Source: DATLZC01 sp037444005 (lineage in GTDB: Bacteria; Chloroflexota; Dehalococcoidia; DSTF01; JACRBR01). Taken from it: a DNA stretch of 40,598 nt. The stretch lies in contig JBBING010000013.1 in NCBI GenBank assembly GCA_037444005.1, forward strand, positions 1 through 40,598. Direction: 5' to 3'. This document shows, one piece after another, positions 14,508 to 24,053 of the stretch. The translations under genes were made by a program, and so were the position numbers. Each line of letters starts with the position of its first letter. Positions within the stretch are counted from its first letter, which is position 1. The notes beneath the pieces were generated by a model. That model worked only from the letters and a program-made list of their open reading frames with translations, did not search any database and had not been told where the DNA came from.

Positions 14508-15500
14508 TCATCTCCTGGTCAGGACGCAGCGGTAGATGCGCTGGTCCGTTGCGCCGAGATCGTACTTATAGCTTTCGTCGCCCCGGAGGAAGTCCACGCA
14601 CTCGTACCCCTGCTCGATGGCGTCCTGGATGACGGCGGCCTTCGACACCAAGCCCACGGAGTACTGCGCCAGGCCAGGGTCGTACCCGCTGTTGTACATA
14701 TACAGGCGGTTGGCCACGAGGAAGCACAGCACGGCGGCGACCGGCTTGCTGTCGAGGTCCAGCACGTAGAGGCGGATGAGCCCGGCCGCACCCATCTCCT
14801 CGACGAGGCGCGCGAAGAACGTCTCCATCTGCGGGCGGCGCAGGAATTCGAGCTTGTCCTGGCGGCTCATGGCCATGAGCTCCCGCAGGACACGGGCGCC
14901 CTCGGCGAGCTCCGGCCCGCCGGTGACCGCCCGCACGCGTACGCCTCCGCCCAGCGCGCCGAAACGGCGGATCTTGCGCCGGAGCTCGTGGCGGTCCTTC
15001 TTCGACAGCCCCGCGAGATACTCCTCCCACGAGCCGGGGAGGCGAACGGCCGGCGCGACGGCCTCGATCTCGCGGGCGACGTCGAACCCCGCGCGGCGCG
15101 CCGCGCCATCGAGCGCGGCGAGCGTCGGAGAATCCTCCTGTAAGCCCCAGAGATCGACGCCCTCGAAGGCGGCCCGGGCCCGCGTGAGCAGCTCGGCGAG
15201 GAACGCCTCTTCGTAACCCGGCGTGCACACGAGGTCGGCGTAGTCGCAGACGGAAGGGTCCCCGGCGAGCGCGAGCGTGCCGTCGCGAGCGAGCAGCGGC
15301 GCGACGCCGATGAGCCGCTCGCCCTCGCGGACCGACCAGAGAAGGGGTTCGGGGCCGTCAGCGGCGCCGAGGAAGGCGTCGGCCCAGGCCCGCTGGAACG
15401 CCGGGTGGACGAACGGCGACGGCCGCGGGCACAAGGAGAGGAGCCCCTCCCACTCGGCCTGAAGCCGGCCGAACTCTTCCTCCAGTACCTGGAACGGCAT
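14508..15500 (-). CDS. FemAB/CelD-like GNAT acyltransferase (Acetyltransf_6 type)
   Basis: A 330-residue protein of the double-GNAT BioF2/FemAB-like group. The central basic K-K-D-R-H-E-L-R-R-K-I-R-R segment and the C-terminal F-L-R-G-D-E-S-Y-K-Y-D-L-G block are hallmarks of this family. Members transfer acyl or aminoacyl groups, often onto sugars or cell-wall precursors. The ATG at 15500 immediately follows the folE stop, and its own end overlaps the glycosyltransferase region, so translation is tightly coupled. With the adjacent glycosyltransferase and deacetylase it forms a plausible three-step modification of an amino sugar; the order and substrates are inferred. Confidence 0.8.
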   Translation of the reverse strand: MPFQVLEEEFGRLQAEWEGLLSLCPRPSPFVHPAFQRAWADAFLGAADGPEPLLWSVREGERLIGVAPLLARDGTLALAGDPSVCDYADLVCTPGYEEAFLAELLTRARAAFEGVDLWGLQEDSPTLAALDGAARRAGFDVAREIEAVAPAVRLPGSWEEYLAGLSKKDRHELRRKIRRFGALGGGVRVRAVTGGPELAEGARVLRELMAMSRQDKLEFLRRPQMETFFARLVEEMGAAGLIRLYVLDLDSKPVAAVLCFLVANRLYMYNSGYDPGLAQYSVGLVSKAAVIQDAIEQGYECVDFLRGDESYKYDLGATDQRIYRCVLTRR

Positions 15501-16106
15501 TCAGCGGTGTCCCTGCACGAGCGAGAGGAACTCGCCTCGCGTCACCTGGCGATGGCGGAAGTGCCCCCGCATCGCCGACGTGACCACCTTGCTCCCCGGC
15601 TTCTTGACGCCGCGCATCGTCATGCAGAGATGCTCCGCCTCCACCACGACGGCGACACCGTCGGGCTGAAGGCACTCCATGATGCAGTCGGCGATCTGCC
15701 CGGTGAGCCGCTCCTGCAACTGCGGGCGGCGGGCGTACGCTTCGACCACCCGCGCGATCTTGCTGATGCCGACGACCCGCCCGTCGGGGATGTAGCCCAC
15801 GTGGGCGACGCCGTGGAACGGCATGAAGTGATGCTCGCACATCGAGTAGAAGGGGATGTCCTTGAGGATCACCATCTCGTCGTGGCCTTCCTCGAAGCCC
15901 ACCTCGAGAAAGGTGCGCGGGTCCACGGCCAGTCCCGAGAAGATCTCCGCGTACATCTGGGCGACCCGGCGGGGCGTCTCGACGAGCCCTTCGCGCTGCG
16001 GGTCCTCGCCAATGGCCTCGATCATGCGGGCCACGGCCTCGCGAAGCAGGGCCTCGTCGAAGGACGCCGCCACCGGCGCGGCGCCGTTCGTCGTCTTGTT
16101 CGTCAT
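15501..16106 (-). CDS. folE: GTP cyclohydrolase I FolE
   Basis: Converts GTP to 7,8-dihydroneopterin triphosphate, the first step of tetrahydrofolate (and some deazapurine) synthesis. The zinc ligands C90 and H93 lie in S-M-C-E-H-H-F-M-P-F, with C161 in A-E-H-L-C-M-T-M-R-G. G-I-S-K-I-A-R at about 113-119 is also conserved. Length is 201 residues, typical of type IA. The ATG at 16106 has GGGAG five bases upstream. It is the first gene of an eight-gene operon, adjacent to the acyltransferase with no spacing. FolC lies at 4597-5952 in the same window but in another unit. Confidence 0.96.
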   Translation of the reverse strand: MTNKTTNGAAPVAASFDEALLREAVARMIEAIGEDPQREGLVETPRRVAQMYAEIFSGLAVDPRTFLEVGFEEGHDEMVILKDIPFYSMCEHHFMPFHGVAHVGYIPDGRVVGISKIARVVEAYARRPQLQERLTGQIADCIMECLQPDGVAVVVEAEHLCMTMRGVKKPGSKVVTSAMRGHFRHRQVTRGEFLSLVQGHR

Positions 16107-16128
16107 CTGGCTCCCGGATGCGATGCGT

Positions 16129-16147
16129 GGCCGGCGAAACGCCGGCC
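16129..16147 (-). promoter_or_regulatory. Hairpin in the folE leader
   Basis: A perfect eight-base stem GGCCGGCG/CGCCGGCC with an AAA (TTT on the mRNA strand) loop lies 22 bases upstream of the folE start codon and just after the predicted transcription start. It probably stabilises the 5' end or limits translation; no known riboswitch is recognisable. Confidence 0.5.
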
Positions 16148-16167
16148 TGAAACCGATGTTCGTTCTG

Positions 16168-16197
16168 ATCGTACTTGCCAGAAGCGCAGGGCGTCAA
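16168..16197 (-). promoter_or_regulatory. Promoter of the folE operon
   Basis: The minus strand reads TTGACG (16197-16192), 18 bases, TACGAT (16173-16168). Start of transcription would be near 16161, about 55 bases before folE. Confidence 0.65.
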
Positions 16198-16219
16198 CGA
16201 ATTCGCCTTCGTGCGGCGC

Positions 16220-16248
16220 TTGTCGAGCGGCCCGCGCGGGAGTAGCAT
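16220..16248 (+). promoter_or_regulatory. Promoter of the enoyl-CoA hydratase gene
   Basis: TTGTCG, a 17-base spacer and TAGCAT. Transcription would begin near 16255, about 27 bases before the start codon at 16282. It is divergent from the folE promoter, 22 bases apart. Confidence 0.6.
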
Positions 16249-16281
16249 CGGCGCATCACGGACGCGACAGGGAGGATGGCC

Positions 16282-17100
16282 ATGACCAGCGCGGTGGACT
16301 ACCGGCAGATTCTGTTCGAACGCCGGGGCAGGGTAGGCGTCATCACCCTCAACCGGCCCGAGCGCTTGAACGCGTGGACGTGGGAGATGGCCGGGGAGAT
16401 CTACGACGCCATCTCGCGATGCAACGAGGACCCCGGCATCGGCGCCATCGTGATGACGGGAGCGGGACGTGGCTTCTGTTCCGGCGCCGATATCGAAGGC
16501 TTCGCGAGGGGGATCCATGAGCGGGAACAGGCGGCGTCGGAGGAGGGACGCCGGTATCGGGGCGACCCTCAGGAGCGCGAGCCCATGACGCTGTTTTTCC
16601 GCAAAGCCAAGCCGCTCATCGCCGCCATCAACGGGCCCGCTATCGGCGTCGGGCTGACCATGACGCTGAACATGGATATCCGCATCGCATCGGACCAGGC
16701 CCGGTTCTCGATGCGCTTCGTCCGTCTGGGGATCACGCCCGAGGCGGGGAGCACGCTGTACCTCCCCCAGATCGTGGGTATCGCCCACGCGCTCGAGCTC
16801 TCGCTCACCGGGCGCATCATCGGGGCGGACGAAGCGCTGCGCATCGGGCTCGTGAACCGCGTGGTGCCTCACGATGAACTGATGCCCGCCGCGCTGGAGC
16901 TGGCCGAAGAGATCGCCTTCAATCCGACCGAGCAGGTGCTCATGGCGAAGGAGATGATGCACCGGCACATGGTCGAACAGGACGTGGAGAAGCTCTTGCG
17001 GTACGAAGGGAGGAACTTCGCCCGGTCGGCCGAAGGGCCCGCGCATAAGGAGGCGGTGCGGGCGTTCATCGAGAAGCGGCAGCCCAAGTTCCACGACTGA
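16282..17100 (+). CDS. Enoyl-CoA hydratase/isomerase (crotonase family)
   Basis: A 272-residue crotonase-fold enzyme. The oxyanion-hole segments are visible: G-R-G-F-C-S-G-A-D-I in the first half, and N-G-P-A-I-G-V-G-L. A catalytic-type glutamate lies in G-I-T-P-E-A-G-S-T, but the second glutamate of true hydratases is not obvious, so isomerase or another crotonase reaction is possible. I start at the ATG at 16282 because AGGGAGG ends six bases before it; the ATG at 16276 directly abuts the Shine-Dalgarno. It is monocistronic between a divergent promoter and the str operon promoter. It probably serves fatty acid or CoA-ester breakdown. Confidence 0.88.
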   Translation: MTSAVDYRQILFERRGRVGVITLNRPERLNAWTWEMAGEIYDAISRCNEDPGIGAIVMTGAGRGFCSGADIEGFARGIHEREQAASEEGRRYRGDPQEREPMTLFFRKAKPLIAAINGPAIGVGLTMTLNMDIRIASDQARFSMRFVRLGITPEAGSTLYLPQIVGIAHALELSLTGRIIGADEALRIGLVNRVVPHDELMPAALELAEEIAFNPTEQVLMAKEMMHRHMVEQDVEKLLRYEGRNFARSAEGPAHKEAVRAFIEKRQPKFHD

Positions 17101-17167
17101 GCGGCCGGGCTGGCCGAGCGCCTCGCGACGCGTCACTGGCGCGGGCGCCGTCTCGTTCGTGTGCTGC

Positions 17168-17196
17168 TTGACACGCTTCTATGGCGTCGATAGACT
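17168..17196 (+). promoter_or_regulatory. Promoter of the ribosomal protein superoperon
   Basis: A perfect TTGACA (17168-17173), 17-base spacer and TAGACT (17191-17196), the closest to consensus in the window. It predicts transcription from about 17203, leaving a 250-base leader before rpsL. Confidence 0.8.
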
Positions 17197-17202
17197 GACG
17201 CA

Positions 17203-17452
17203 GCGTTCCTTCCGCAACCGGATACGTGTGCCCGCCGAACGGCGGGTGGGTCTGCGAAGCGGGCCCGGCGAGCAAGGTCGGAAGACCCGAAAGTGAACAC
17301 CGCCGGCACGAGTGGCCGCTCCGGGCGGCCACGCCGGAACGGTTCAGGAATACGGCTTTCGACCGTTTGCTGTGTCCTAGGGGGGATGCGAAGACGGCTC
17401 GGGGCGTGACCCCGAGTTTGTTTGCGATAAACGACGAGACGGAGCGGATCGC
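17203..17452 (+). promoter_or_regulatory. Structured leader of the rpsL operon
   Basis: This gene-free leader folds into a series of helices. There is a CCCGCC/GGCGGG hairpin at 17231-17246, and a GGTC/GACC stem capped by a GGAA (GNRA) tetraloop at 17276-17287. The latter competes with a longer-range GGGTCT/AGACCC pairing (17248-17253 with 17283-17288). A bulged stem of 13 pairs spans 17303-17337 (CCGGC and GTGGCCGC arms). AACGG/CCGTT pair at 17338-17367, and a terminator-like hairpin closes the leader. Mutually exclusive pairings plus a terminator suggest cis-regulation, perhaps by a ribosomal protein; no known leader family is recognised. Confidence 0.55.
17398..17423 (+). terminator. Attenuator-like terminator before rpsL
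   Basis: A seven-base stem CTCGGGG/CCCCGAG with a five-base loop, followed directly by TTTGTTT, ends 30 bases before the rpsL start codon. Within the only leader of a 37-gene unit it is likely a regulated or partial terminator. Confidence 0.55.
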
Positions 17453-17875
17453 GTGCCGACCATCAACCAGCTCGTGCGCCACGGGCGCAAGAAGGTCGTC
17501 AAGAAGACGAAGGCGCCCGCCCTGCGGTTCACGTACAACGCCCTGACGGGGCGGATCGTGCGGGGGAAGGGCGCGCCCCAGAAGCGGGGCGTGTGCACGC
17601 AGGTCCGCACCATGACGCCGAAGAAGCCGAACTCGGCGCTGCGGAAGATCGCGCGGGTCCGGCTTACGAATCAGATCGAGGTGACGGCCTACATTCCGGG
17701 TGAGGGCCACAGTCTGCAGGAGCACTCTGTGGTCCTCATTCGTGGAGGCCGCGTGAAGGACCTCCCCGGCGTGCGGTATCACATTATTCGGGGGGCGCTG
17801 GACGCCCAGGGCGTCCAGAACCGGAAGCGCGGCCGGAGCAAGTACGGCACTCGGAAGACGGGAGGGCCAGCGTAA
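17453..17875 (+). CDS. rpsL: 30S ribosomal protein S12
   Basis: An accuracy-determining protein of the 30S decoding centre. T-P-K-K-P-N-S-A-L-R-K and the L-P-G-V-R-Y-H-I-I-R-G loop (streptomycin-related positions, wild-type lysines) are intact. At 140 residues it carries the 13-16 residue insertion (around residues 26-41) seen in Bacillus and several other phyla but not in E. coli. The start is GTG 17453 with GGAG eight bases upstream. It is the first gene of the unit; rpoBC is not upstream. Confidence 0.97.
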   Translation: MPTINQLVRHGRKKVVKKTKAPALRFTYNALTGRIVRGKGAPQKRGVCTQVRTMTPKKPNSALRKIARVRLTNQIEVTAYIPGEGHSLQEHSVVLIRGGRVKDLPGVRYHIIRGALDAQGVQNRKRGRSKYGTRKTGGPA

Positions 17876-17881
17876 GCCGCC

Positions 17882-18352
17882 ATGCCGCGACGATATCGCC
17901 CTCCGCGCCGGGAGATCCCCCCGGACCCGCGCTTCCAGAGCCGGAACGTGCAGATGTTCATCAATAAGACGATGCAGCGGGGCAAGAAGAGCCTCGCCGA
18001 GCGCATCGTCTACGGCGCGTTCGATCTCATCGAGAAGCAGACGCGCCGAAACCCGCTCGAGGTGTTCGAGCAGGCGATTCGGAATGCGACGCCCACCATT
18101 GAGGTGAAGCCTCGACGGGTGGGCGGGGCGACATATCAGGTGCCCGTGGACATTCGCGCCGAGCGTCGGCTGGCGCTGGCGATGCGCTGGTTGATCCGCT
18201 CGGCCCGGGTGCGCTCCGGCCGGTCCATGGCCGAGCGGCTCGCCGCCGAGCTCATCGACGCGGCGAATGGCCAGGGGGCGACGATCAAACGAAAGGAAGA
18301 CACGCACCGGATGGCGGAGGCTAACCGCGCCTTCGTTCACTACAGGTGGTAG
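17882..18352 (+). CDS. rpsG: 30S ribosomal protein S7
   Basis: A primary 16S rRNA 3'-domain binder at the head of the 30S subunit. All of S7 is present in 156 residues, including N-K-x-M-x-x-G-K-K-S-L-A and the C-terminal A-N-R-A-F-V-H-Y-R-W. It follows rpsL by six bases. S7 represses the str operon in E. coli by binding the rpsL-rpsG gap; that gap is far too short here, but the rpsG-fusA gap is structured. Confidence 0.97.
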   Translation: MPRRYRPPRREIPPDPRFQSRNVQMFINKTMQRGKKSLAERIVYGAFDLIEKQTRRNPLEVFEQAIRNATPTIEVKPRRVGGATYQVPVDIRAERRLALAMRWLIRSARVRSGRSMAERLAAELIDAANGQGATIKRKEDTHRMAEANRAFVHYRW

Positions 18353-18357
18353 ACGCC

Positions 18358-18448
18358 GGTTCTTGAGCCCGCCGGCAGGCGGGCCCGCTCGCCCGGAGGC
18401 GAGCGCCGAAAGCGACCGTGTCCCCGCCTGTATCTGGGCGCAAGAACC
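18358..18448 (+). promoter_or_regulatory. Four-way-junction RNA structure between rpsG and fusA
   Basis: GGTTCTTG (18358-18365) and CAAGAACC (18441-18448) form a closing helix. Inside are three hairpins: GCCCGCC/GGCGGGC (18367-18384, four-base loop), CGCTCGCC/GGCGAGCG (18386-18405, four-base loop) and CGCC/GGCG (18425-18440, eight-base loop). The closing helix ends just before the weak AGG ribosome site of fusA, so folding could govern fusA translation. No T-run follows any hairpin. Confidence 0.55.
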
Positions 18449-18454
18449 AGGCCT

Positions 18455-20554
<2,100 letters not shown>

Positions 20555-20595
20555 CCGCGCGACGGAAGCCCGAGAAGGGGCGAAGTGGAGGGCAG

Positions 20596-20904
20596 ATGCC
20601 CAGGCAGAAGATTCGGATCCGGTTGAAGGCGTTCGACCACCGCATCCTCGACCAGTCTGCCGAGCAGATCGTCGAGGCGGCGGAGCGCACCGGCGCCAAC
20701 GTCGCCGGACCCGTGCCGCTGCCCACGGAGATCAGCCGGTACTGCGTCATCCGGTCGCCGTTCATCGACAAGGACTCGCAGGAGCAGTTCGAGATCCGCA
20801 CCCACAAGCGGCTCATCGACATCCTCGAGCCCACGTCGAAGACGGTGGACACGCTGATGCGGCTCCAGCTCCCGGCGGGCGTCGACATCGAGATCAAGCT
20901 GTAG
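20596..20904 (+). CDS. rpsJ: 30S ribosomal protein S10
   Basis: A 102-residue head protein of the 30S subunit that also joins NusB in antitermination. I-R-I-R-L-K-A-F-D-H and S-P-F-I-D-K-D-S-Q-E-Q-F are diagnostic. GGAGG lies five bases before the ATG. It opens the S10 block directly after fusA with no promoter or S10-type leader in the 41-base gap. Confidence 0.97.
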   Translation: MPRQKIRIRLKAFDHRILDQSAEQIVEAAERTGANVAGPVPLPTEISRYCVIRSPFIDKDSQEQFEIRTHKRLIDILEPTSKTVDTLMRLQLPAGVDIEIKL

Positions 20905-20947
20905 ACGCGCGGGCGTCCTCGAGGCGCCCCCGCGAGAAAGACGTGCG

Positions 20948-21592
20948 ATGACGGTCGAAGGACTCCTCGGGCGCAAGCTGGGCATGACCCAGGTGTTCGA
21001 CGAGAAGGGCGAGGCGCGCGCCGTCACCGTCCTCGAGGTCGGACCCTGCGTCGTAACGCAGGTCCGCACGCCGGAGCGGGACGGCTACGCCGCCGTCCAG
21101 CTCGGGTTCGGGCATCGCAAGCGCCTGAACGAGCCCATGAAGGGCCACCTGAAGAAGCTGGGGAACTTCCGCTATCTGCAGGAGTTCCGGGTGGACGACG
21201 TGACCAGCGTCAACGTCGGCGACAAGTTCGGCGCCGAGCTCTTCGAGTCCGGGAGTTTCGTCGACGTCACGGCGGTGTCGAAGGGGCGCGGCTTCCAGGG
21301 CGGCGTCAAGCGCTGGGGGTTCGCCGGCGGGCCGAAGAGCCACGGCCAGTCGGACCGCCATCGCGCGCCGGGCTCCATCGGCTCGGGGACGACGCCGGGC
21401 CGCGTGCTCAAGGGCCTGCGCATGGCGGGCCACATGGGCGCGCGCCGGGTGACCGTGCGCAACCTGCGGGTGTTCAGCAGCGACCCGGCGAAGGGCGTCG
21501 TGCTGGTCGAAGGAGCGGTGCCCGGGGCGCGGAACGGACTCGTCCGCGTGCGGAAGGCCCGCAAGGTGGCCAAGAAGCACCGCAGCAAGTAG
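20948..21592 (+). CDS. rplC: 50S ribosomal protein L3
   Basis: A 214-residue protein near the peptidyl transferase centre. G-R-K-L-G-M-T-Q-V-F at the start, G-F-x-G-G-V-K-R-W and the G-S-I-G-S-G-T-T-P-G-R-V-x-K-G loop are conserved. It is separated from rpsJ by 43 bases and from rplD by six. Confidence 0.97.
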   Translation: MTVEGLLGRKLGMTQVFDEKGEARAVTVLEVGPCVVTQVRTPERDGYAAVQLGFGHRKRLNEPMKGHLKKLGNFRYLQEFRVDDVTSVNVGDKFGAELFESGSFVDVTAVSKGRGFQGGVKRWGFAGGPKSHGQSDRHRAPGSIGSGTTPGRVLKGLRMAGHMGARRVTVRNLRVFSSDPAKGVVLVEGAVPGARNGLVRVRKARKVAKKHRSK

Positions 21593-21598
21593 GGAACG

Positions 21599-22270
21599 AT
21601 GCGGCTGAGCGTGTACGACACCAGCGGGAACGAAGTCGACCAGATCGAGGTCGATGACGCCGTGTTCGGCATCGAGCCGAACCGGGCGGTCGTGCATCAG
21701 GCGCTGCTGGCGCAGCTCGCGAACCAGCGCCAGGGGACCGCGAATACGAAGACCCGCGGGGAGGTGCGCGGCTCGACGCGGAAGATCCGGCGTCAGAAGG
21801 GCACCGGCCGCGCGCGCCAGGGCTCCATCCGCGCGCCGCATCACCGGGGCGGCGGCGTCGTGTTCGGCCCGAAGACGCGCGACTACTCGCAGCGCCTGCC
21901 GAAGCGCATGCGCCGGCTCGCCATCCGCTCGGTGCTGTCGGCCCGGGCGCAGGAGGGCGCGCTCAAGGTGGTGAACGCGCTGTCGTTCGACGAGCCGACG
22001 GCGCAGGGCATGGCGCAGACGCTGAAGGCCCTCGGCCTCGACCGGTCGGTGCTCATCGTGACCGGCGAGCCCGATGAGCGGGTCAAGCTCAGCGCGCGCA
22101 ACCTGCCGGGCGCGGATGTGTTGCCGGCCGCGTACCTCAACGTCGGCGACATGCTGGCGCACCGGCATCTGTTGCTCACGGTGGACGCGGTCCGGCGGGC
22201 CGAAGCGCTGTGGGGCGGCGAGCGCGCCGTGCGGCGGCGGGCGCCCCTGCCCGCGGTGGTGGGAGGCTAA
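21599..22270 (+). CDS. rplD: 50S ribosomal protein L4
   Basis: A 223-residue exit-tunnel protein. The extended loop T-R-G-E-V-R-G-S-T-R-K-I-x-R-Q-K-G-T-G-R-A-R-Q-G is conserved. In E. coli L4 represses the S10 operon through a leader before rpsJ; no such leader exists here, so that circuit is likely absent. Confidence 0.96.
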   Translation: MRLSVYDTSGNEVDQIEVDDAVFGIEPNRAVVHQALLAQLANQRQGTANTKTRGEVRGSTRKIRRQKGTGRARQGSIRAPHHRGGGVVFGPKTRDYSQRLPKRMRRLAIRSVLSARAQEGALKVVNALSFDEPTAQGMAQTLKALGLDRSVLIVTGEPDERVKLSARNLPGADVLPAAYLNVGDMLAHRHLLLTVDAVRRAEALWGGERAVRRRAPLPAVVGG

Positions 22271-22273
22271 GCG

Positions 22274-22573
22274 ATGCCGAAGGAGCTGCATCCGTTCGCC
22301 GTCATCAAGCGGCCGCTCATTACAGAGAAAGCGACCATCCTCGCGGGGGCCAACAAGTACGCCTTCGAGGTCGACCCGCGGGCGAACAAGGCGCAAATCA
22401 AGGAGGCGGTGGAGCTGGCGTTCAACGTCAAAGTCACCGCCGTGAATACCATGATCGTGAAGGGGAAGACCCGGCGGACCGGCCGGCGGGCGCGGACGAA
22501 GGCCCCGGATTGGAAGAAGGCCATCGTCACCGTCGCGCCCACGGACCGCATTCAGATCTTCGAGGGCGTGTAG
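22274..22573 (+). CDS. rplW: 50S ribosomal protein L23
   Basis: A 99-residue protein at the tunnel exit, docking site for trigger factor and SRP. I-K-R-P-L-I-T-E-K-A and N-K-Y-A-F-E-V are typical. It lies three bases after rplD and is followed immediately by rplB. Confidence 0.96.
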   Translation: MPKELHPFAVIKRPLITEKATILAGANKYAFEVDPRANKAQIKEAVELAFNVKVTAVNTMIVKGKTRRTGRRARTKAPDWKKAIVTVAPTDRIQIFEGV

Positions 22574-22575
22574 CG

Positions 22576-23403
22576 ATGGCGGTGAAGCAGTTCAAGCCCA
22601 CCTCGCCCGGCCGGCGCGGCATGTCGGGCTTCACGTTCGAGGAGATCACCAAGAAGCGCCCCGAGCGCTCGCTGGTCGTCGCCAAGAAGAAGACCGCCGG
22701 ACGGAACCAGCGCGGGAAGATCACCGTGCGGCATCGCGGCGGCGGCCACAAGCGCCTGATCCGCATCATCGACTTCAAGCGGGACAAGATCGGCGTGCAG
22801 GGCCGTGTCGCCGCCATCGAGTACGACCCGAACCGGACGGCGCGGATTGCGCTGATCCACTACATGGACGGCGAGAAGCGGTACATCCTGGCGCCGGTCG
22901 GCCTGCAGGTGAACGATATCGTGGAGGCGGGGCCCGACGCGGAGATCAAGCCGGGGAACGCGCTCCCGCTGCGCAACATCCCGACGGGCACGATGGTGCA
23001 CGCCATCGAGCTCACACCGGGGCGCGGGGCGCAGTTGGTCCGCAGCGCGGGCGCCGCCGCCCAGCTGATGGCGAAGGAGGGCGATTACAGCCTCCTGCGG
23101 TTGCCCTCCGGCGAGATGCGTCGCGTGCGGTCTGATTGCATGGCGACCATCGGCCAGGTGGGCAACGTCGAGAACAGCATTATCAAGCTCGGCAAGGCCG
23201 GGCGGGCGCGGTGGCGCGGACGCCGGCCCGCGGTGCGGGGCTCGGCGATGACGCCGCGCGATCACCCCCACGGCGGCGGCGAGGGCAAGGCGCCCATCGG
23301 GATGCCCGGGCCCAAGACGCCGTGGGGCAAGCCGACGCTGGGCTACCGGACGCGAGGCAAGAAGCCGTCGGACAAGTACATCGTGCGGCGTCGCAACGCG
23401 TAG
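22576..23403 (+). CDS. rplB: 50S ribosomal protein L2
   Basis: A 275-residue core protein required for subunit joining and peptidyl transfer. The C-terminal D-H-P-H-G-G-G-E-G loop with its essential histidine and the R-G-G-G-H-K-R motif are intact. The frame stays open for 122 codons upstream through rplW, but the family N-terminus M-A-V-K-Q-F-K-P-T-S-P-G-R-R fixes the ATG at 22576, two bases after the rplW stop. Confidence 0.97.
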   Translation: MAVKQFKPTSPGRRGMSGFTFEEITKKRPERSLVVAKKKTAGRNQRGKITVRHRGGGHKRLIRIIDFKRDKIGVQGRVAAIEYDPNRTARIALIHYMDGEKRYILAPVGLQVNDIVEAGPDAEIKPGNALPLRNIPTGTMVHAIELTPGRGAQLVRSAGAAAQLMAKEGDYSLLRLPSGEMRRVRSDCMATIGQVGNVENSIIKLGKAGRARWRGRRPAVRGSAMTPRDHPHGGGEGKAPIGMPGPKTPWGKPTLGYRTRGKKPSDKYIVRRRNA

Positions 23404-23424
23404 CGCCCGTAGAGAAGGACGGAG

Positions 23425-23715
23425 ATGTCGCGGTCAACGAAGAAGGGTCCGTACGTCGACGCCAAACTGATGAAGAAAGTGGAGGCGGTCCGCCGATCGG
23501 GCGCGCGGACGGTCATCCGCACGTGGTCGCGGGCGTCCACCATCATGCCCCAGATGGTCGGACTGACCATCGGCGTGCACGACGGCCGGCGGCACGTGCC
23601 CATCTTCATCACGGAAAACATGGTGGGGCATAAGCTGGGCGAATTCGCTCCGACGAGGACGTTCCGCGGACACGGGGGCAAGTCCGAGCGGGCCACGCAG
23701 GTGAGGAAGAAGTAG
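23425..23715 (+). CDS. rpsS: 30S ribosomal protein S19
   Basis: A 96-residue head protein that pairs with S13. S-R-S-x-K-K-G-P-Y-V at the start and F-x-P-T-R-T-F-R-G-H-G near the end are diagnostic. It lies two bases before rplV. Confidence 0.97.
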   Translation: MSRSTKKGPYVDAKLMKKVEAVRRSGARTVIRTWSRASTIMPQMVGLTIGVHDGRRHVPIFITENMVGHKLGEFAPTRTFRGHGGKSERATQVRKK

Positions 23716-23717
23716 CG

Positions 23718-24053
23718 ATGGAAGTGGTGGCCAGGGCCCGTTGGGTCGGCGTCTCGCCGCGCAAGGCGCGCCTCATTCTCGAACCGATCCGCGGCAAGCC
23801 GGTCGAGGAGGCGCTGACCATCCTGAAGTTCATGCCGTCGCCGACCGCGCGTATCGTCGAGAAGGTCGTGAAGTCGGCTGCGGCCAACGCGGAGAACAAC
23901 TACGCGCTCTCGGCCGATGAGCTGCGCGTCAAGTACGCCTACGCCGACGACGGCCGGCGTCTGAAGCGGTACCGGCCGGCGGCGCGGGGCAGGGTTCACC
24001 CCTACGTGCGGCGGACGGCCCATATCACGGTCGTCGTGGAGGAGATGCGCTGA
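23718..24053 (+). CDS. rplV: 50S ribosomal protein L22
   Basis: A 111-residue tunnel protein. V-S-P-R-K-A-R-L-I, S-A-A-A-N-A-E-N-N and the R-x-R-P-x-A-R-G-R-x-x-P-Y beta-hairpin are conserved. Its TGA stop overlaps the rpsC start (TGATG). Confidence 0.97.
   Translation: MEVVARARWVGVSPRKARLILEPIRGKPVEEALTILKFMPSPTARIVEKVVKSAAANAENNYALSADELRVKYAYADDGRRLKRYRPAARGRVHPYVRRTAHITVVVEEMR

Noticed and set aside
17528..17577. Insertion in S12 as a novelty
   Set aside because: An insertion of this size at this position is known from Bacillus and several other phyla, so it is not unusual.
20905..20947. S10-type leader regulated by L4
   Set aside because: The gaps around rpsJ are only 41-43 bases and show no extended hairpins.
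22210..22575. N-terminal extension of L2 (frame open 122 codons upstream)
   Set aside because: The extension lies wholly in the rplD end and rplW in another frame, and the L2 N-terminus is conserved at ATG 22576.
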